This document shows positions 1-7,949 of a stretch of DNA of 64,000 bases, piece after piece. Origin of the DNA: Mycolicibacterium rufum (GTDB taxonomy: Bacteria; Actinomycetota; Actinomycetes; Mycobacteriales; Mycobacteriaceae); NCBI RefSeq assembly GCF_022374875.2, contig NZ_CP092427.2:4216001-4280000 (forward strand), written 5' to 3'. The first letter of the stretch is position 1, and every line of letters starts with the position of its first letter. The notes under the pieces are model-generated. The model saw only the letters and a list, made by a program, of their open reading frames with translations, was not told where the DNA came from and did no database searches. The position numbers were made by a program, and so were the translations under genes.

Positions 1-1
1 C

Positions 2-565
2 GACGGGTTGCGCGCCGAGGCGGCGCCCGCGGACGGCTCGATGAGCTTCGACACGCGTTCGTCGGGACTGAGATTCGGGTGGACCGTGCCGCGCGATGTC
101 GAGCTGACGGGCCCGATGGCGTTGCGGCTGTTCGTCAGTGCGGACAGCGCGGACGACGTCGACCTGTTCGTCGGTGTCGAGAAGTGGCGCGACGACACCT
201 ACGTTCCCTTCGAGGGCTCCTACGGGTTCGGACGAGACCGCGTGACGACGGGCTGGATGCGCGCGTCGATGCGGGGCGTGGACGAGGAACGGTCCCGACC
301 GTTCGCACCGGTGCACCCGTTCACCGAGCGGCAACCGTTGCGGCCGGGGGAGATCGTCGGCGTGGACATCGGGCTCGGCCCGTCGGCCACCGTGTTCCGG
401 CGCGGGGAGCAGCTACGGCTCGTGATCGCCGGCCGCTGGCTGTGGCCGCGCAACCCGCTCACCGGGCAGTTCCCCGGGGCTTACGAGCGGCGGTCCCGGG
501 GCACCGCCACCATGCACTGGGGCCCGGACCGGCAGGCACGGCTGCTGGTCCCGGTCATCGACTGA
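2..565 (+). CDS. CocE/NonD family hydrolase, C-terminal part (truncated by window edge)
   Basis: The reading frame is open from the first bases of the window, so this is the 3' end of a longer gene. The visible part (about 188 residues) is a jelly-roll, beta-rich domain like the C-terminal PepX_C domain of the CocE/NonD serine hydrolases, which cleave esters or X-Pro-type acyl bonds. The stretch GEIVGVDIGLGPSATVF followed by RGEQLRLVIAG is typical of that domain. The alpha/beta-hydrolase catalytic domain lies outside the window, so the substrate cannot be inferred. The gene ends 54 bp before the tRNA. Confidence 0.75.
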   Translation, partial: DGLRAEAAPADGSMSFDTRSSGLRFGWTVPRDVELTGPMALRLFVSADSADDVDLFVGVEKWRDDTYVPFEGSYGFGRDRVTTGWMRASMRGVDEERSRPFAPVHPFTERQPLRPGEIVGVDIGLGPSATVFRRGEQLRLVIAGRWLWPRNPLTGQFPGAYERRSRGTATMHWGPDRQARLLVPVID

Positions 566-619
566 GCGCGCCTGCGCGCAGGTTCGGCGGCAGGGGCCGA
601 TGGCTAGGATCGGGCGACG

Positions 620-693
620 GCCCCCATAGCCCAATTGGCAGAGGCAGCGGACTTAAAATCCGCACAGTGTCGGTTCGAGTCCGACTGGGGGCA
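620..693 (+). tRNA. tRNA with UAA anticodon (tRNA-Leu-type), 74 nt
   Basis: A full cloverleaf can be folded. The acceptor stem GCCCCCA pairs with TGGGGGC, discriminator A693. The D stem is GCC/GGC. The anticodon stem is GCGGA/TCCGC with loop CTTAAAA, giving anticodon TAA at 654-656. The T arm is GTCGG-TTCGAGT-CCGAC. The variable region is only 5 nt, unlike the long arm of ordinary leucine tRNAs, yet the anticodon reads the Leu codon UUA. CCA is not encoded. The 3' half of the gene is the attachment site of the island that follows. Confidence 0.9.
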
Positions 694-694
694 C
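650..694 (+). repeat. attL: 45-bp direct repeat inside the tRNA 3' half
   Basis: This stretch runs from the anticodon stem to the tRNA end plus one base. It recurs in direct orientation at 11085-11129 with one mismatch (A664 against C11099). A repeat of the 3' part of a tRNA gene is the classical footprint of a tyrosine-integrase element. The left copy belongs to the complete tRNA, so the gene stays functional. Confidence 0.85.
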
Positions 695-765
695 AACCAT
701 TTGTGCAGTTCTAGACAATATTTGGGCTCGAATTGGTGAGCGGTCACTGCCGTTGGCAGCTCCCC

Positions 766-785
766 GCGTCAGCGCAGCGTCAGCA
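766..785 (+). repeat. Two 11-bp-phased repeats near attL (candidate integrase arm sites)
   Basis: GCGTCAGCG starts at 766 and GCGTCAGCA at 777, one helical turn apart and about 70 bp inside the left end of the island. The same motif, with the same 11-bp period and orientation, occurs near the right end (10903-10933). Short direct repeats flanking the core on both arms are typical of tyrosine-integrase arm binding or of excisionase binding. The role is inferred. Confidence 0.45.
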
Positions 786-897
786 GTTTCGACTCAAGGA
801 GCAGCAGGCGGCATCGGGCCGCCGCCGTGCTGTGTCAGATAGCGGTCACGCTATGGCGGACAGGCGCGCCGTCACCGCTGCCTGCCCAGTTGTTCGA

Positions 898-1005
898 CTA
901 CTTCGGTGTCTTCGGCGGCTTGTATGGACGGGGCTTGGGTGCCAACCCCTTCTTCGCCGCCCCCTTGGTATTCGAGTAGTACGGATCTTCCTTCTTCGTG
1001 ACCAT
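898..1005 (-). CDS. 35-residue Lys/Pro-rich peptide, function unknown
   Basis: The ATG at 1005 is preceded on the minus strand by GGGGAGGGA at a spacing of 7 nt, one of the best ribosome binding sites in the island. The peptide begins MVTKKEDPYYSNTKGAAKK and ends in a Pro/Lys-rich tail; it is strongly basic, with no signal sequence or membrane segment. A longer frame extends upstream to 1122, but its extra residues look noncoding. A small nucleic-acid-binding or phage-type protein is possible; no family was recognised. Confidence 0.5.
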   Translation of the reverse strand: MVTKKEDPYYSNTKGAAKKGLAPKPRPYKPPKTPK

Positions 1006-2195
1006 GCTTCGATCCCTCCCCACCTGTCGCTTCTTGAGGTCGATGCTACGGCGGCATCGCTTGAATGAGTATCCAACAGACGAATCGGAGTGCCGCCCGT
1101 CAGCAGATGTCACAACTCCCAATCAAGCGGCAGGGATGCTTGACGGTGCAGGCCAGGACGGCGCGAATCTCGTAGCAGAACCGAAATGACAGCCAGCAAA
1201 TCCCAGACACATATCTGACAGTGCGAAAGTCAAGTTAAAGGGACTAAGTGTCCAGGCTTGGCTACTCTACAGACTCTGTCGTCATGTTAGGCATGTTCAA
1301 AACTATGACCACAAGAATCTAGCGCCTCTTACCAATTGTTGGCGTACTGTGAAATCAACTAGTGCCTAAATGCCGCACCCTTAAACGCTTGCGGACGGCT
1401 TACGAATCGCTAAGGCACTGGACATCACTGGCGGGTTCGATATGGTGTCCGGGCCGTACCGACTGGCCGATGTCGTCACCCTAAGACCGCTATGGGATAC
1501 CGGCATCACGAACCGTGGTCCTACTCGGGGAGTTACCTAGCAATCTAGCTAGCGCGCTCGCATCCGAGCTTGGTCGCGAGAGGTCCGTTGAGTGCTCAAG
1601 CTCTCCTCTCGACGTCGATCTGCGTCGTCGAAACACCTGCGGTGCAACAAGTGTCAGTCCGCATCTGATGTTTGATTGGACGTAAAATCTGCCGAGCGTC
1701 GATTCGCGCCCGACTGGGTCGCTTAAAGGTTCTGATCAATACGCATCAGCTGAGTCTGAACCTTCTGGGCCGACCCAGTTCGCATAACTATTGCCAGAAT
1801 CGCGGGACACGTGGGGGTGTGGAGGATCGCTGGCATCGCGCTTAACGACGCGGTGAACAAGCGTCTTGGCCCGCTAATAAGCTGGGCACTAATTTCCCCT
1901 TGGTCGCACCGACCGTTACACCATCAATTTGGCGCGCTGGTCGCAACCGCGTTACATGGGCAAATGCAACGCTGCTCCCGCGATAGTTGGCTGCGGCAGT
2001 CTAGAACGTTCAAACCCCCTTGCCCCCGGAGCCAGGCACAGGCCCAGGTACACATCAATCGGGTGTCTGCCAGTAAACGGACGAGGTTGGACGTCTGTCG
2101 CCGCCGGGCTGGGGGCGCTTCAACTGATGGGTAACCCAACTCATGCATCCGGGACAAGGCGAGAACGTCTTTCGAGTAGCAGCTAACATCTCGCC
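1006..2195. other. 1.2-kb stretch without a convincing gene
   Basis: This part of the island has lower GC than the rest of the window and is interrupted by stops in all frames. The longest open frames (for example 1811-2134 plus, 1924-2157 minus) lack mycobacterial codon bias, a clear ribosome binding site and recognisable motifs. The one ordered element is the compound hairpin at 1713-1779. The rest may be decayed DNA or the upstream region of the kinase gene. Confidence 0.5.
1713..1779. ncRNA. Compound stem-loop, candidate structured RNA or protein-binding site
   Basis: Three nested perfect stems can be drawn. ACTGGGTCG (1713-1721) pairs with CGACCCAGT (1771-1779). AAGGTTC (1726-1732) pairs with GAACCTT (1758-1764). 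Inside these, CTGAT (1732-1736) can pair with ATCAG (1745-1749), sharing one base with the second stem. No T-run follows on either strand, so this is not a plain terminator. It lies about 415 bp upstream of the kinase start. Whether it is transcribed is unknown. Confidence 0.35.
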
Positions 2196-4174
2196 ATGCC
2201 GTTGAGGATTGGGGAGACCTTCGCCGGTTACACAGTTCTGCGGTTGTTAGCGACCGGAGGGATGGGAGAGGTCTACCTAGTTCAGCATCCTCGCCTGCCG
2301 CGGCAGGAAGCTTTGAAGGTCCTCCGTCCGGACATTTCGAGAGATACCTCCTTTCGAGAGCGGTTCATCCGCGAAGCGGACCTGGCCGCGGGCTTGCATC
2401 ACCCTCATATCGTCGGAATCCACGATCGGGGTGAATACGACGGCCAGTTATGGATTGCCATGGACTTCATCGATGGCAGCGACACAGCCCAGCTGCTTCA
2501 GCGGCGATACCCGTCAGGCATGCCTGCTCACGTCGCCGTTCCGATTGTCGCTGCTGTTGCAAGTGCGCTGGACTACGCACACAAAAAGGGTCTTTTGCAC
2601 CGCGACGTCAAACCGGCAAACATAATCGTCTCTGACGGCCACGGTGACGACCGGCATGTATTTCTTGCCGATTTCGGTATCGCCCGTCCTCTTGACGATA
2701 CGAGTGGAATCACAACAACCAACATGACAGTGGGCACCGTCGCGTACGCCGCACCCGAGCAGTTGATGGGGGCAGAAGTCGACGGCCGCGCCGATCAGTA
2801 TGCGCTAGGTGCGACCGCTTACCACCTGCTTAGCGGCGCTCAGCTCTATGCGCATTCGAATGCCGCGGTAGTAATCAGCCGGCACCTTAGCGCGACACCG
2901 CCGAAGCTCGCCGATATGCGTGCCGACCTTGCACCGTTCGACCCGCCACTGTCCGTTGCACTTTCGAAGACCCCCCAGAGGAGGTTTGATCGGTGTGTCG
3001 ATTTCGCTCGTGCGATGGCCGACGGGGGCAGACTCACCTCTCCAAGTGGTATAAGCCCCTTCGCACCAACGATTTCCGCAGCTGCCTTGGGGCCAGCGGC
3101 CGTGCTCCAGGCGCAACCGAGCCAGCGCCTGTACCGGCGAAGGATTCAAACGATGCCGGTCCGTCACCTGAGAGCGCATCAAGTCGGCGACTGCCCGTTG
3201 CGCTCATCTTTGCGGCCGTCATTGCCGTTGTCGTCGCCTCGACCGGAATTGTGATCTGGAAACCTTGGACTCAGAGCCCTCAGACAGGGGCCCTTGGAGC
3301 GACGGCCACAAATCAACAAGCCATCAACACGGGCCCCTTAACCGGCTTCTATACGGCCGGATTTGGTCCTGAGCTTCAACTCTCGGATCGAAAGGTTTTG
3401 AATCCTGAGCCTGCGCGTGGGGCCTTTGAGATCCGCTCTACGTGTACGCCGAACGGCTGTGTCGCGGTCGCCAACGTAGTCGACGGACCCACCATCAACC
3501 GAAAGTTGATATTCGATGATGTTGGATCCGAATGGATTTCAGTTGACACTGTACCGAGCGCTTCCCCGGCTGTCTCCGCGGGTATGCATGCGGGCTGTGA
3601 GCAAGGTTTGTCTCCGGAAACCTGGGAGACTCTGATCATCCGACCGACTCCCAATGGCGATTTCACTGGTCAATACGAGGTCTTTAATGCCAATAACTGC
3701 AACACAACGCGGACTATCTACCTAAAACGGACCGGCGATGTCGATATCACGCCGATGGAGGACCCAGCCCAGTTACCGGCACGAGTGGTTTCTCCGGCCG
3801 AGAACTGGCGCGGCCGCTATCGGTACACCTACAGTTCACAACGCGGCGCGCACGATGTTGAGGGCCTTGTCCGCACCGATTGTCTGCGCTCTGGCGAACG
3901 GTGCATGAGCTATTTCAGTGAGCCCAACTCCGCAGAACCGTTTGTATTCGCCGACGGGCGGTGGACCCTGCACTACGAGGGGCCGGTGTCGTGCGGAAGT
4001 GCGGACGGGCCGCGTGTGCGGATAAACAGAAACGCGGAACTAGAACTTCCTACCCCGGTGACTACGCCCATCAACTTGCTGGAAGGGCGCGGACAAGAAG
4101 AGGTGCCTCCCGGACCGTGTGGCTCGATTCCGTTGTCCCCATACAGTCTTCGCTTTGAGCGCACCGGTGACTGA
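2196..4174 (+). pseudogene. Membrane-anchored Ser/Thr protein kinase, split by a frameshift
   Basis: Frame 1 (2196 to about 3100) encodes a complete Hanks-type kinase: glycine loop ATGGMGEVY (19-27), K41, E60, HRDVKPAN (135-142), DFG (159-161), APE (186-188). The second frame (about 3100 to 4174) continues with a Pro-rich linker, one membrane helix (about [17 protein letters not shown]) and an extracellular domain of roughly 300 residues with several cysteines. Kinase, linker, helix and outer sensor is the usual mycobacterial Pkn layout. The frames are offset as by loss of one base between about 3040 and 3130. As read, the product is a cytosolic kinase without its sensor. A sequencing error would restore one gene of about 655 residues. 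Confidence 0.75.
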
Positions 4175-4317
4175 TCGGAAACATCGCCTGCCTTCCCGGG
4201 TGTCTAGGGTGCGTAACTTACGCGCCCGCTAGGGCTCTCAAGCATTACGCAACCGAAGTAGCTGGCCGCACGAAGCGTAGCTTTCGCCGACACAAGCGGG
4301 CCCTCACTCGATTGTCA

Positions 4318-4647
4318 CTACGAAATCATCCCCAGCCTCGGGGCGGTCTCTGGCACTTTGAGTAGTCCTTCGGAATCCGACATCCGAATGGCCTTGCCGC
4401 GCTTGTGCAGCACTGTGGATCCGCCGGCCAAGACGTCCTTCAGCCAATCCGTCTGGAGCTCATAGCCGACGAGGATCGCGAAGCCGTCTCGGGTCTCGAA
4501 GACGACCAGGGGTGTCCGGTAGCGCCTGCCCGACCGTCGCCCGACATGCTCGAGCGTGCCCAACCCGGGGAGCCACGGGGTCATCGAGCGGGCAACGGAA
4601 TTGGTTACTCGTCGGTTGGATTCCGCCACTCGACGGGGCACGCGCAT
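4318..4647 (-). pseudogene. Truncated DUF385 (F420-type nitroreductase-like) copy
   Basis: The product (109 aa) begins MRVPRRVAESNRRVTN and is closely similar over about 85 residues to the gene at 15416-15838, including the core GRRSGRRYRTPLVVF. Its last 20 or so residues diverge and it lacks the C-terminal PYNEAALIL end, so it is probably a dead copy. DUF385 proteins bind deazaflavin F420 or reduce quinones and nitro compounds. It lies inside the tRNA island, whereas the fuller copy sits at the outer edge of the next mobile segment. Confidence 0.65.
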
Positions 4648-4728
4648 GCCGTCCCCTCTTCGTCGTCGATTCTGCGCAGCCCAGGATAGTCAGGCGCTGT
4701 CCCGCTCATAGGCACCGACGACGCGCAG
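4384..4728. repeat. Diverged duplicate of chromosomal segment 15575-15892
   Basis: Beyond the DUF385 coding part, the similarity continues upstream into the 3' end of the neighbouring gene. The block TCAGGCGCTGTCCCGC and then CGACGACGCGCAG appears here at 4690-4728, and at 15854-15892 it is the stop codon and last codons of the secreted-protein gene. By eye the two segments are roughly 80 percent identical, with small gaps. The two copies lie in the same orientation about 11.2 kb apart. Confidence 0.7.
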
Positions 4729-5142
4729 GCGCGAAGCGCTAAAGGTGGGCTAGAGCGAGGCCCGCATTGGCTACGTGCCCGCCCGAGCGGTGATCCTGGC
4801 ACTTTGCGAGATCTGAGAGCGTGACCGCCGCGAATGCACGCAACTGGCCCATTGGGCCATCGGTGTGGCCGAGATCAGCGATGACCGCCAAACGCGGCTG
4901 AAAAGCGATCGCTGTCCCGGCACCGACTCTCGGGAGTAATTGTAGCTAGCAGGAATTCGCCGCGAATGGCGCTCCACAGCTGCCAAATTGATCGTCTGCG
5001 TTGAAGCGGCCGCTGTATTCCTCTGACGGCAATATATTCCGACGTCAGGAGCGCGACACGGCGCGCACAGTGCGCGGCAAAACATGGGTAGTTGTCCGAC
5101 CACTCCGGGGCAACGTTCGGAAACCCAAAGGGGAGCAGGGAT
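4729..5142. other. 414 bp without a gene, upstream of the excisionase gene
   Basis: After the relic of the duplicated gene end there is no convincing coding frame. The only notable part is the AT-rich patch around 5028-5042 (ATATATTCC), which could hold the promoter of the downstream excisionase gene. Confidence 0.4.
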
Positions 5143-5352
5143 ATGCCCGTATTGGAGCAGTTCTACGACGCCGCGGAGACCATGCTTGAGGCGCACCGGC
5201 GCGGCCACGTTGATGTCACCGAAAGTACCGTCCGCAAAGCGGCCTACTACGGCGCCAGGCCACTGAAGCGCACCAAGATCGGCGCTCGCGCGTTCTTCGC
5301 CCGCGGCGACATCGAGGCATGGTTGGAGAGCCGAATCCAGCGAATCGACTAG
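5143..5352 (+). CDS. Excisionase-like DNA-binding protein
   Basis: The protein (69 aa) carries a winged-helix/MerR-like excisionase fold in its centre: TESTVRKAAYYGARPLKRT, then a basic turn and ARGDIEAWLES. Proteins of this size and pattern direct excision of tyrosine-integrase elements by bending attachment-site DNA. The ATG at 5143 follows GGGGAGCAGGG. An ATG at 5092 in the same frame would add 17 residues that do not fit the family. It sits about 155 bp before an integrase C-terminal relic, which matches the usual xis-int order. Confidence 0.65.
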   Translation: MPVLEQFYDAAETMLEAHRRGHVDVTESTVRKAAYYGARPLKRTKIGARAFFARGDIEAWLESRIQRID

Positions 5353-5392
5353 CTACGCAAATAAGGCGGTGAAGCCTAGCCGATAACACAAA

Positions 5393-5429
5393 CGTGACCC
5401 GCTCAGTCCTGTTGAGAGAACGGGTCACG
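5393..5429 (+). terminator. Stem-loop after the excisionase gene
   Basis: CGTGACCCG (5393-5401) pairs perfectly with CGGGTCACG (5421-5429), and CTCA/TGAG extends the stem inward. It lies 40 bp after the excisionase stop. There is no T-run, so it may be an intrinsic terminator of the T-less mycobacterial kind or a protein-binding palindrome. Confidence 0.4.
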
Positions 5430-5509
5430 CCGCGATGGAAGTGACCCCGATTTTGCCAGACCCCGACGCTAGTGTCGCCGACGTGGGCAGCGCGCCTGAC
5501 GTCGCCACG

Positions 5510-5691
5510 ATGAACCTCAGTGCGGGGGAGCACTACATGCAGGTGTCAACATCGCTCGGACACTCGACCTTGTTCTGACTTTGACCACCTACGCGGACTA
5601 CACCAAAGAAGGCGAAGAGTTCTCGCCGAAGGTTAAACGCGGAGTTGCCTCGCAGGCCACGGTTGTGCCTATACAGCGCAGATCTGGGTAG
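5510..5691 (+). pseudogene. C-terminal relic of a tyrosine integrase
   Basis: The translation reads GEHYMQVSTSLGHST and, after a one-base frameshift near 5570, LTLTTYADYTKEGEEFSPK, ending at the TAG at 5689. This is the end of the phage-integrase catalytic domain: the LGHS motif with its histidine, then the tyrosine-bearing TTYADY motif (nucleophile candidate at 5590-5592). The rest of the gene is missing. With the excisionase gene upstream it marks the old xis-int module of the island. Confidence 0.65.
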
Positions 5692-5700
5692 GTTGGCGCT

Positions 5701-6417
5701 ATGACGAACCCGCCCGACCCAGCGGACAGTGAAGCGAAACCAGCGGACCCAAACACTGACGAGGGCAACGCTGTTTCGAGCCCAGCGCCACCTGTGCCGG
5801 CCGACGGTCCGACAACGGCACCTCCCCATGGGGGCTTCCGGGAAAGCAAAGCTATCGCGCTTGCTGGAATTGCCGCCACCGTGATTACGGCGCTCGCCGG
5901 GACTTTTGCCACCTACCAGATTAGCGCCAACAACATTGCGGCGGAGCGTCAACAGAGCTCGACCGAGTTTCAGCGCGACGAACGTGTTGACGCCTACGGA
6001 CACTTCATTGCGAAAGCTCTGGCACTGGAAGGTGTAGAGCAGAAGGTTAGTACGACCCGTTACAGCCGTCCGATCGGAATCAATCAACAATCCATTGACG
6101 AACTAAACGAGGCGGCTGCCCTCAACGACGAGTGGCAGGCCGCGAGCGACCAGCTGAGGAACGCGGCGGCAGCGGTTGAGTTGATCGGTTCGGGTATGGT
6201 GCGTCTGCGCGCATTCGATCTACTCGACGCGCACTACGCGGTGTCGTTTGCGTTTACGGATATGAGTGTGGCCAGAATGCGGATACCCGCTGATCAAAAG
6301 GCGATCGATACGGCAGTCGAACAGTTCGAGTCTAAACGCAAGGACGCGGCGCAAGTCCGATTCATCTTCTCAGATGCCGCCAGTAGCAGCCTGGGCATCT
6401 CGGTGCTTGGTCCGTAG
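5701..6417 (+). CDS. Membrane-anchored protein with Pro-rich N-terminus, function unknown
   Basis: The product (238 aa) has a Pro/Asp-rich disordered head (1-45), a single membrane helix (about 51-72, AIALAGIAATVITALAG) and a helical, charged body likely to form coiled coils (75-220). No catalytic motif or family was recognised. The start ATG at 5701 lies 9 bp after the integrase relic stop. It resembles in topology the split membrane protein downstream (short N-terminal helix, then a soluble domain), and both sit in the island cargo. Confidence 0.6.
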   Translation: MTNPPDPADSEAKPADPNTDEGNAVSSPAPPVPADGPTTAPPHGGFRESKAIALAGIAATVITALAGTFATYQISANNIAAERQQSSTEFQRDERVDAYGHFIAKALALEGVEQKVSTTRYSRPIGINQQSIDELNEAAALNDEWQAASDQLRNAAAAVELIGSGMVRLRAFDLLDAHYAVSFAFTDMSVARMRIPADQKAIDTAVEQFESKRKDAAQVRFIFSDAASSSLGISVLGP

Positions 6418-6607
6418 TTAGGCAGTGCGCTTCGAGAGGGTTGTGGTTTCGCGCTACTCGTCTCGAAGGTGCCCACCGTCGGACAGTTCGGAATCGTCGT
6501 CGCGGATGGCTCCCATCCGGCGTCAGCAGCCTGTCGTGTGCTTGCAGGAGCTCAGCTTGCTCGTGCTTACGGCGATGCCTGTCGCTGTCACCTGATCCGG
6601 TGTACGC

Positions 6608-7092
6608 CTACACCCCGTCGTGCTCCTGGCCGTACCTCTTCAAGGTTCCAGCGATCTCGTAGAGCGCCTTCTCGACACTCCTGTTGCTGGACCGTCGTAT
6701 CCACATTGTGTTCCAAAACATGTTGGAGTCTAACGAGATAGGGTTGTGAAAGCTGGCTTTATCAGGGTTCATCTTGTCGTCGAACTCGACGTGGCCAACG
6801 AAGTGAGTTTGGAGTTGCCCCTTATAGCCTTCGCGTCTGACGTACGAGTCCCAGAGTGTTCGCCACTCTTGGCCCGGGGCCAGCACGGCAATGCTTTTCG
6901 GCACGTATGCGCTTGTAACCTCTTGTCCGTTGACATCATTGATGTATGGCACAACCTGCAGAGGCGGCAGTGTTATCTGAACGTTGTATGCGGCAGTCTG
7001 TCCGAAATTCTTAATTACGAGATCAAAGTAACCCCGCACATCGTGTCGATCTACGAAGACAACGACTTCAGGTTGCGCAACTCGCTCGCGGG
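6608..7092 (-). pseudogene. 3' part of a membrane protein gene split by IS21
   Basis: Removing the IS (7093-9741) and one copy of the GCGGG target duplication joins this part in frame to 9742-9858. The restored product would have 198 residues: a membrane helix near the N-terminus (about 8-28), then a soluble beta-rich domain containing PEVVVFVDRHDVRGYFDLVI and FGQTAAYNVQITLPPL. That domain is like those of phage and defence-island proteins of unknown function. In the present state the first 13 residues of this frame come from the IS end. Confidence 0.75.
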
Positions 7093-7153
7093 TGTCGCTT
7101 GCCAGGGTGATGGGACCACCTGATTGCCAGGGGGATGGGACCACCGTGGCGCG

Positions 7154-7948
7154 TTACTGAGGATGGCGGTCAGGGTGCTCTGGGTCAAGCTGGGGGCGGC
7201 TGCGTTGGCGGTAGGACGGTCCCTCGATGACCAGGGAGTGAGCTGCCGAGGTCAGCCGGTCGACGGCTGATTGCGCCAGCAGGGTGTCGGCGGTCATGGT
7301 GAGCCATTCGGCGGGTTCTCGGTTCGACGTCACGATGGTGGTCTTGGTGCGGTGGCGTTCGACGACGATTTCGTAGAAGTCGCTGGTTTCGGTGGCATCC
7401 AGCGGTCGTAGCGCGAAGTCGTCGATGATGAGGACGTCGACGGTGGCAAGTCGGCGGATTTCGGCGTCGACGGTGTGGTCCAGGCGTGCGGCGCGCAGCC
7501 GGGTGAACAGTTTGTCGGCTCGGCCGAACAGCACGGTGTGGCGGCGGCGAATAGCCATGTGTCCCAGTGCTGTTGCCAGATGCGTCTTGCCGACGCCGAC
7601 GGGTCCGAGGACGATCGCGGACTGGCCGGCGTCGAGGAAGCGCAGTGAGGTGAGATCTCCGAGCAGGGTGCGGTCGTAGCGCAGGTCGTCGTGGGCGGTC
7701 CAGGTGTCGAAGCGCATGCTCGGATCGAGCCCGGCTTTGGTCGCTCGCAATGCCGCGGATCGTGATTCACGTCGTGACACCTCGTCGGCGAGCAGTGTCT
7801 CGAGGAACCCGATGTGGCTGAGTTTGTGTTGTCGGGCCAGGGCGGCGCGTTCGGGCAGGGTGTCGGCCAGGGCGCCGAGTTTGAGGGCCTTGAGCAGCCG
7901 GAGCAGATCCGCGCCGATCGGCTCGGCGGGCCGGTGGGTGGTCGACAT
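7154..7948 (-). CDS. istB: IstB-like transposition helper ATPase
   Basis: The product (264 aa) is an AAA+ ATPase of the IstB/DnaC type. The Walker A motif GPVGVGKT is at 115-122, followed by LATALGH, and the Walker B motif VDVLIIDDFA is at about 168-177. IstB binds target DNA and activates the IstA transposase. The ATG at 7948 comes one base after the istA stop, so translation is coupled. Length is normal for the family. Confidence 0.95.
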   Translation of the reverse strand: MSTTHRPAEPIGADLLRLLKALKLGALADTLPERAALARQHKLSHIGFLETLLADEVSRRESRSAALRATKAGLDPSMRFDTWTAHDDLRYDRTLLGDLTSLRFLDAGQSAIVLGPVGVGKTHLATALGHMAIRRRHTVLFGRADKLFTRLRAARLDHTVDAEIRRLATVDVLIIDDFALRPLDATETSDFYEIVVERHRTKTTIVTSNREPAEWLTMTADTLLAQSAVDRLTSAAHSLVIEGPSYRQRSRPQLDPEHPDRHPQ

Positions 7949-7949
7949 G

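Noticed and set aside
1811..2186. Small overlapping frames before the kinase gene
   Set aside because: Poor codon bias, no ribosome binding site and conflicting frames; no support for a protein.
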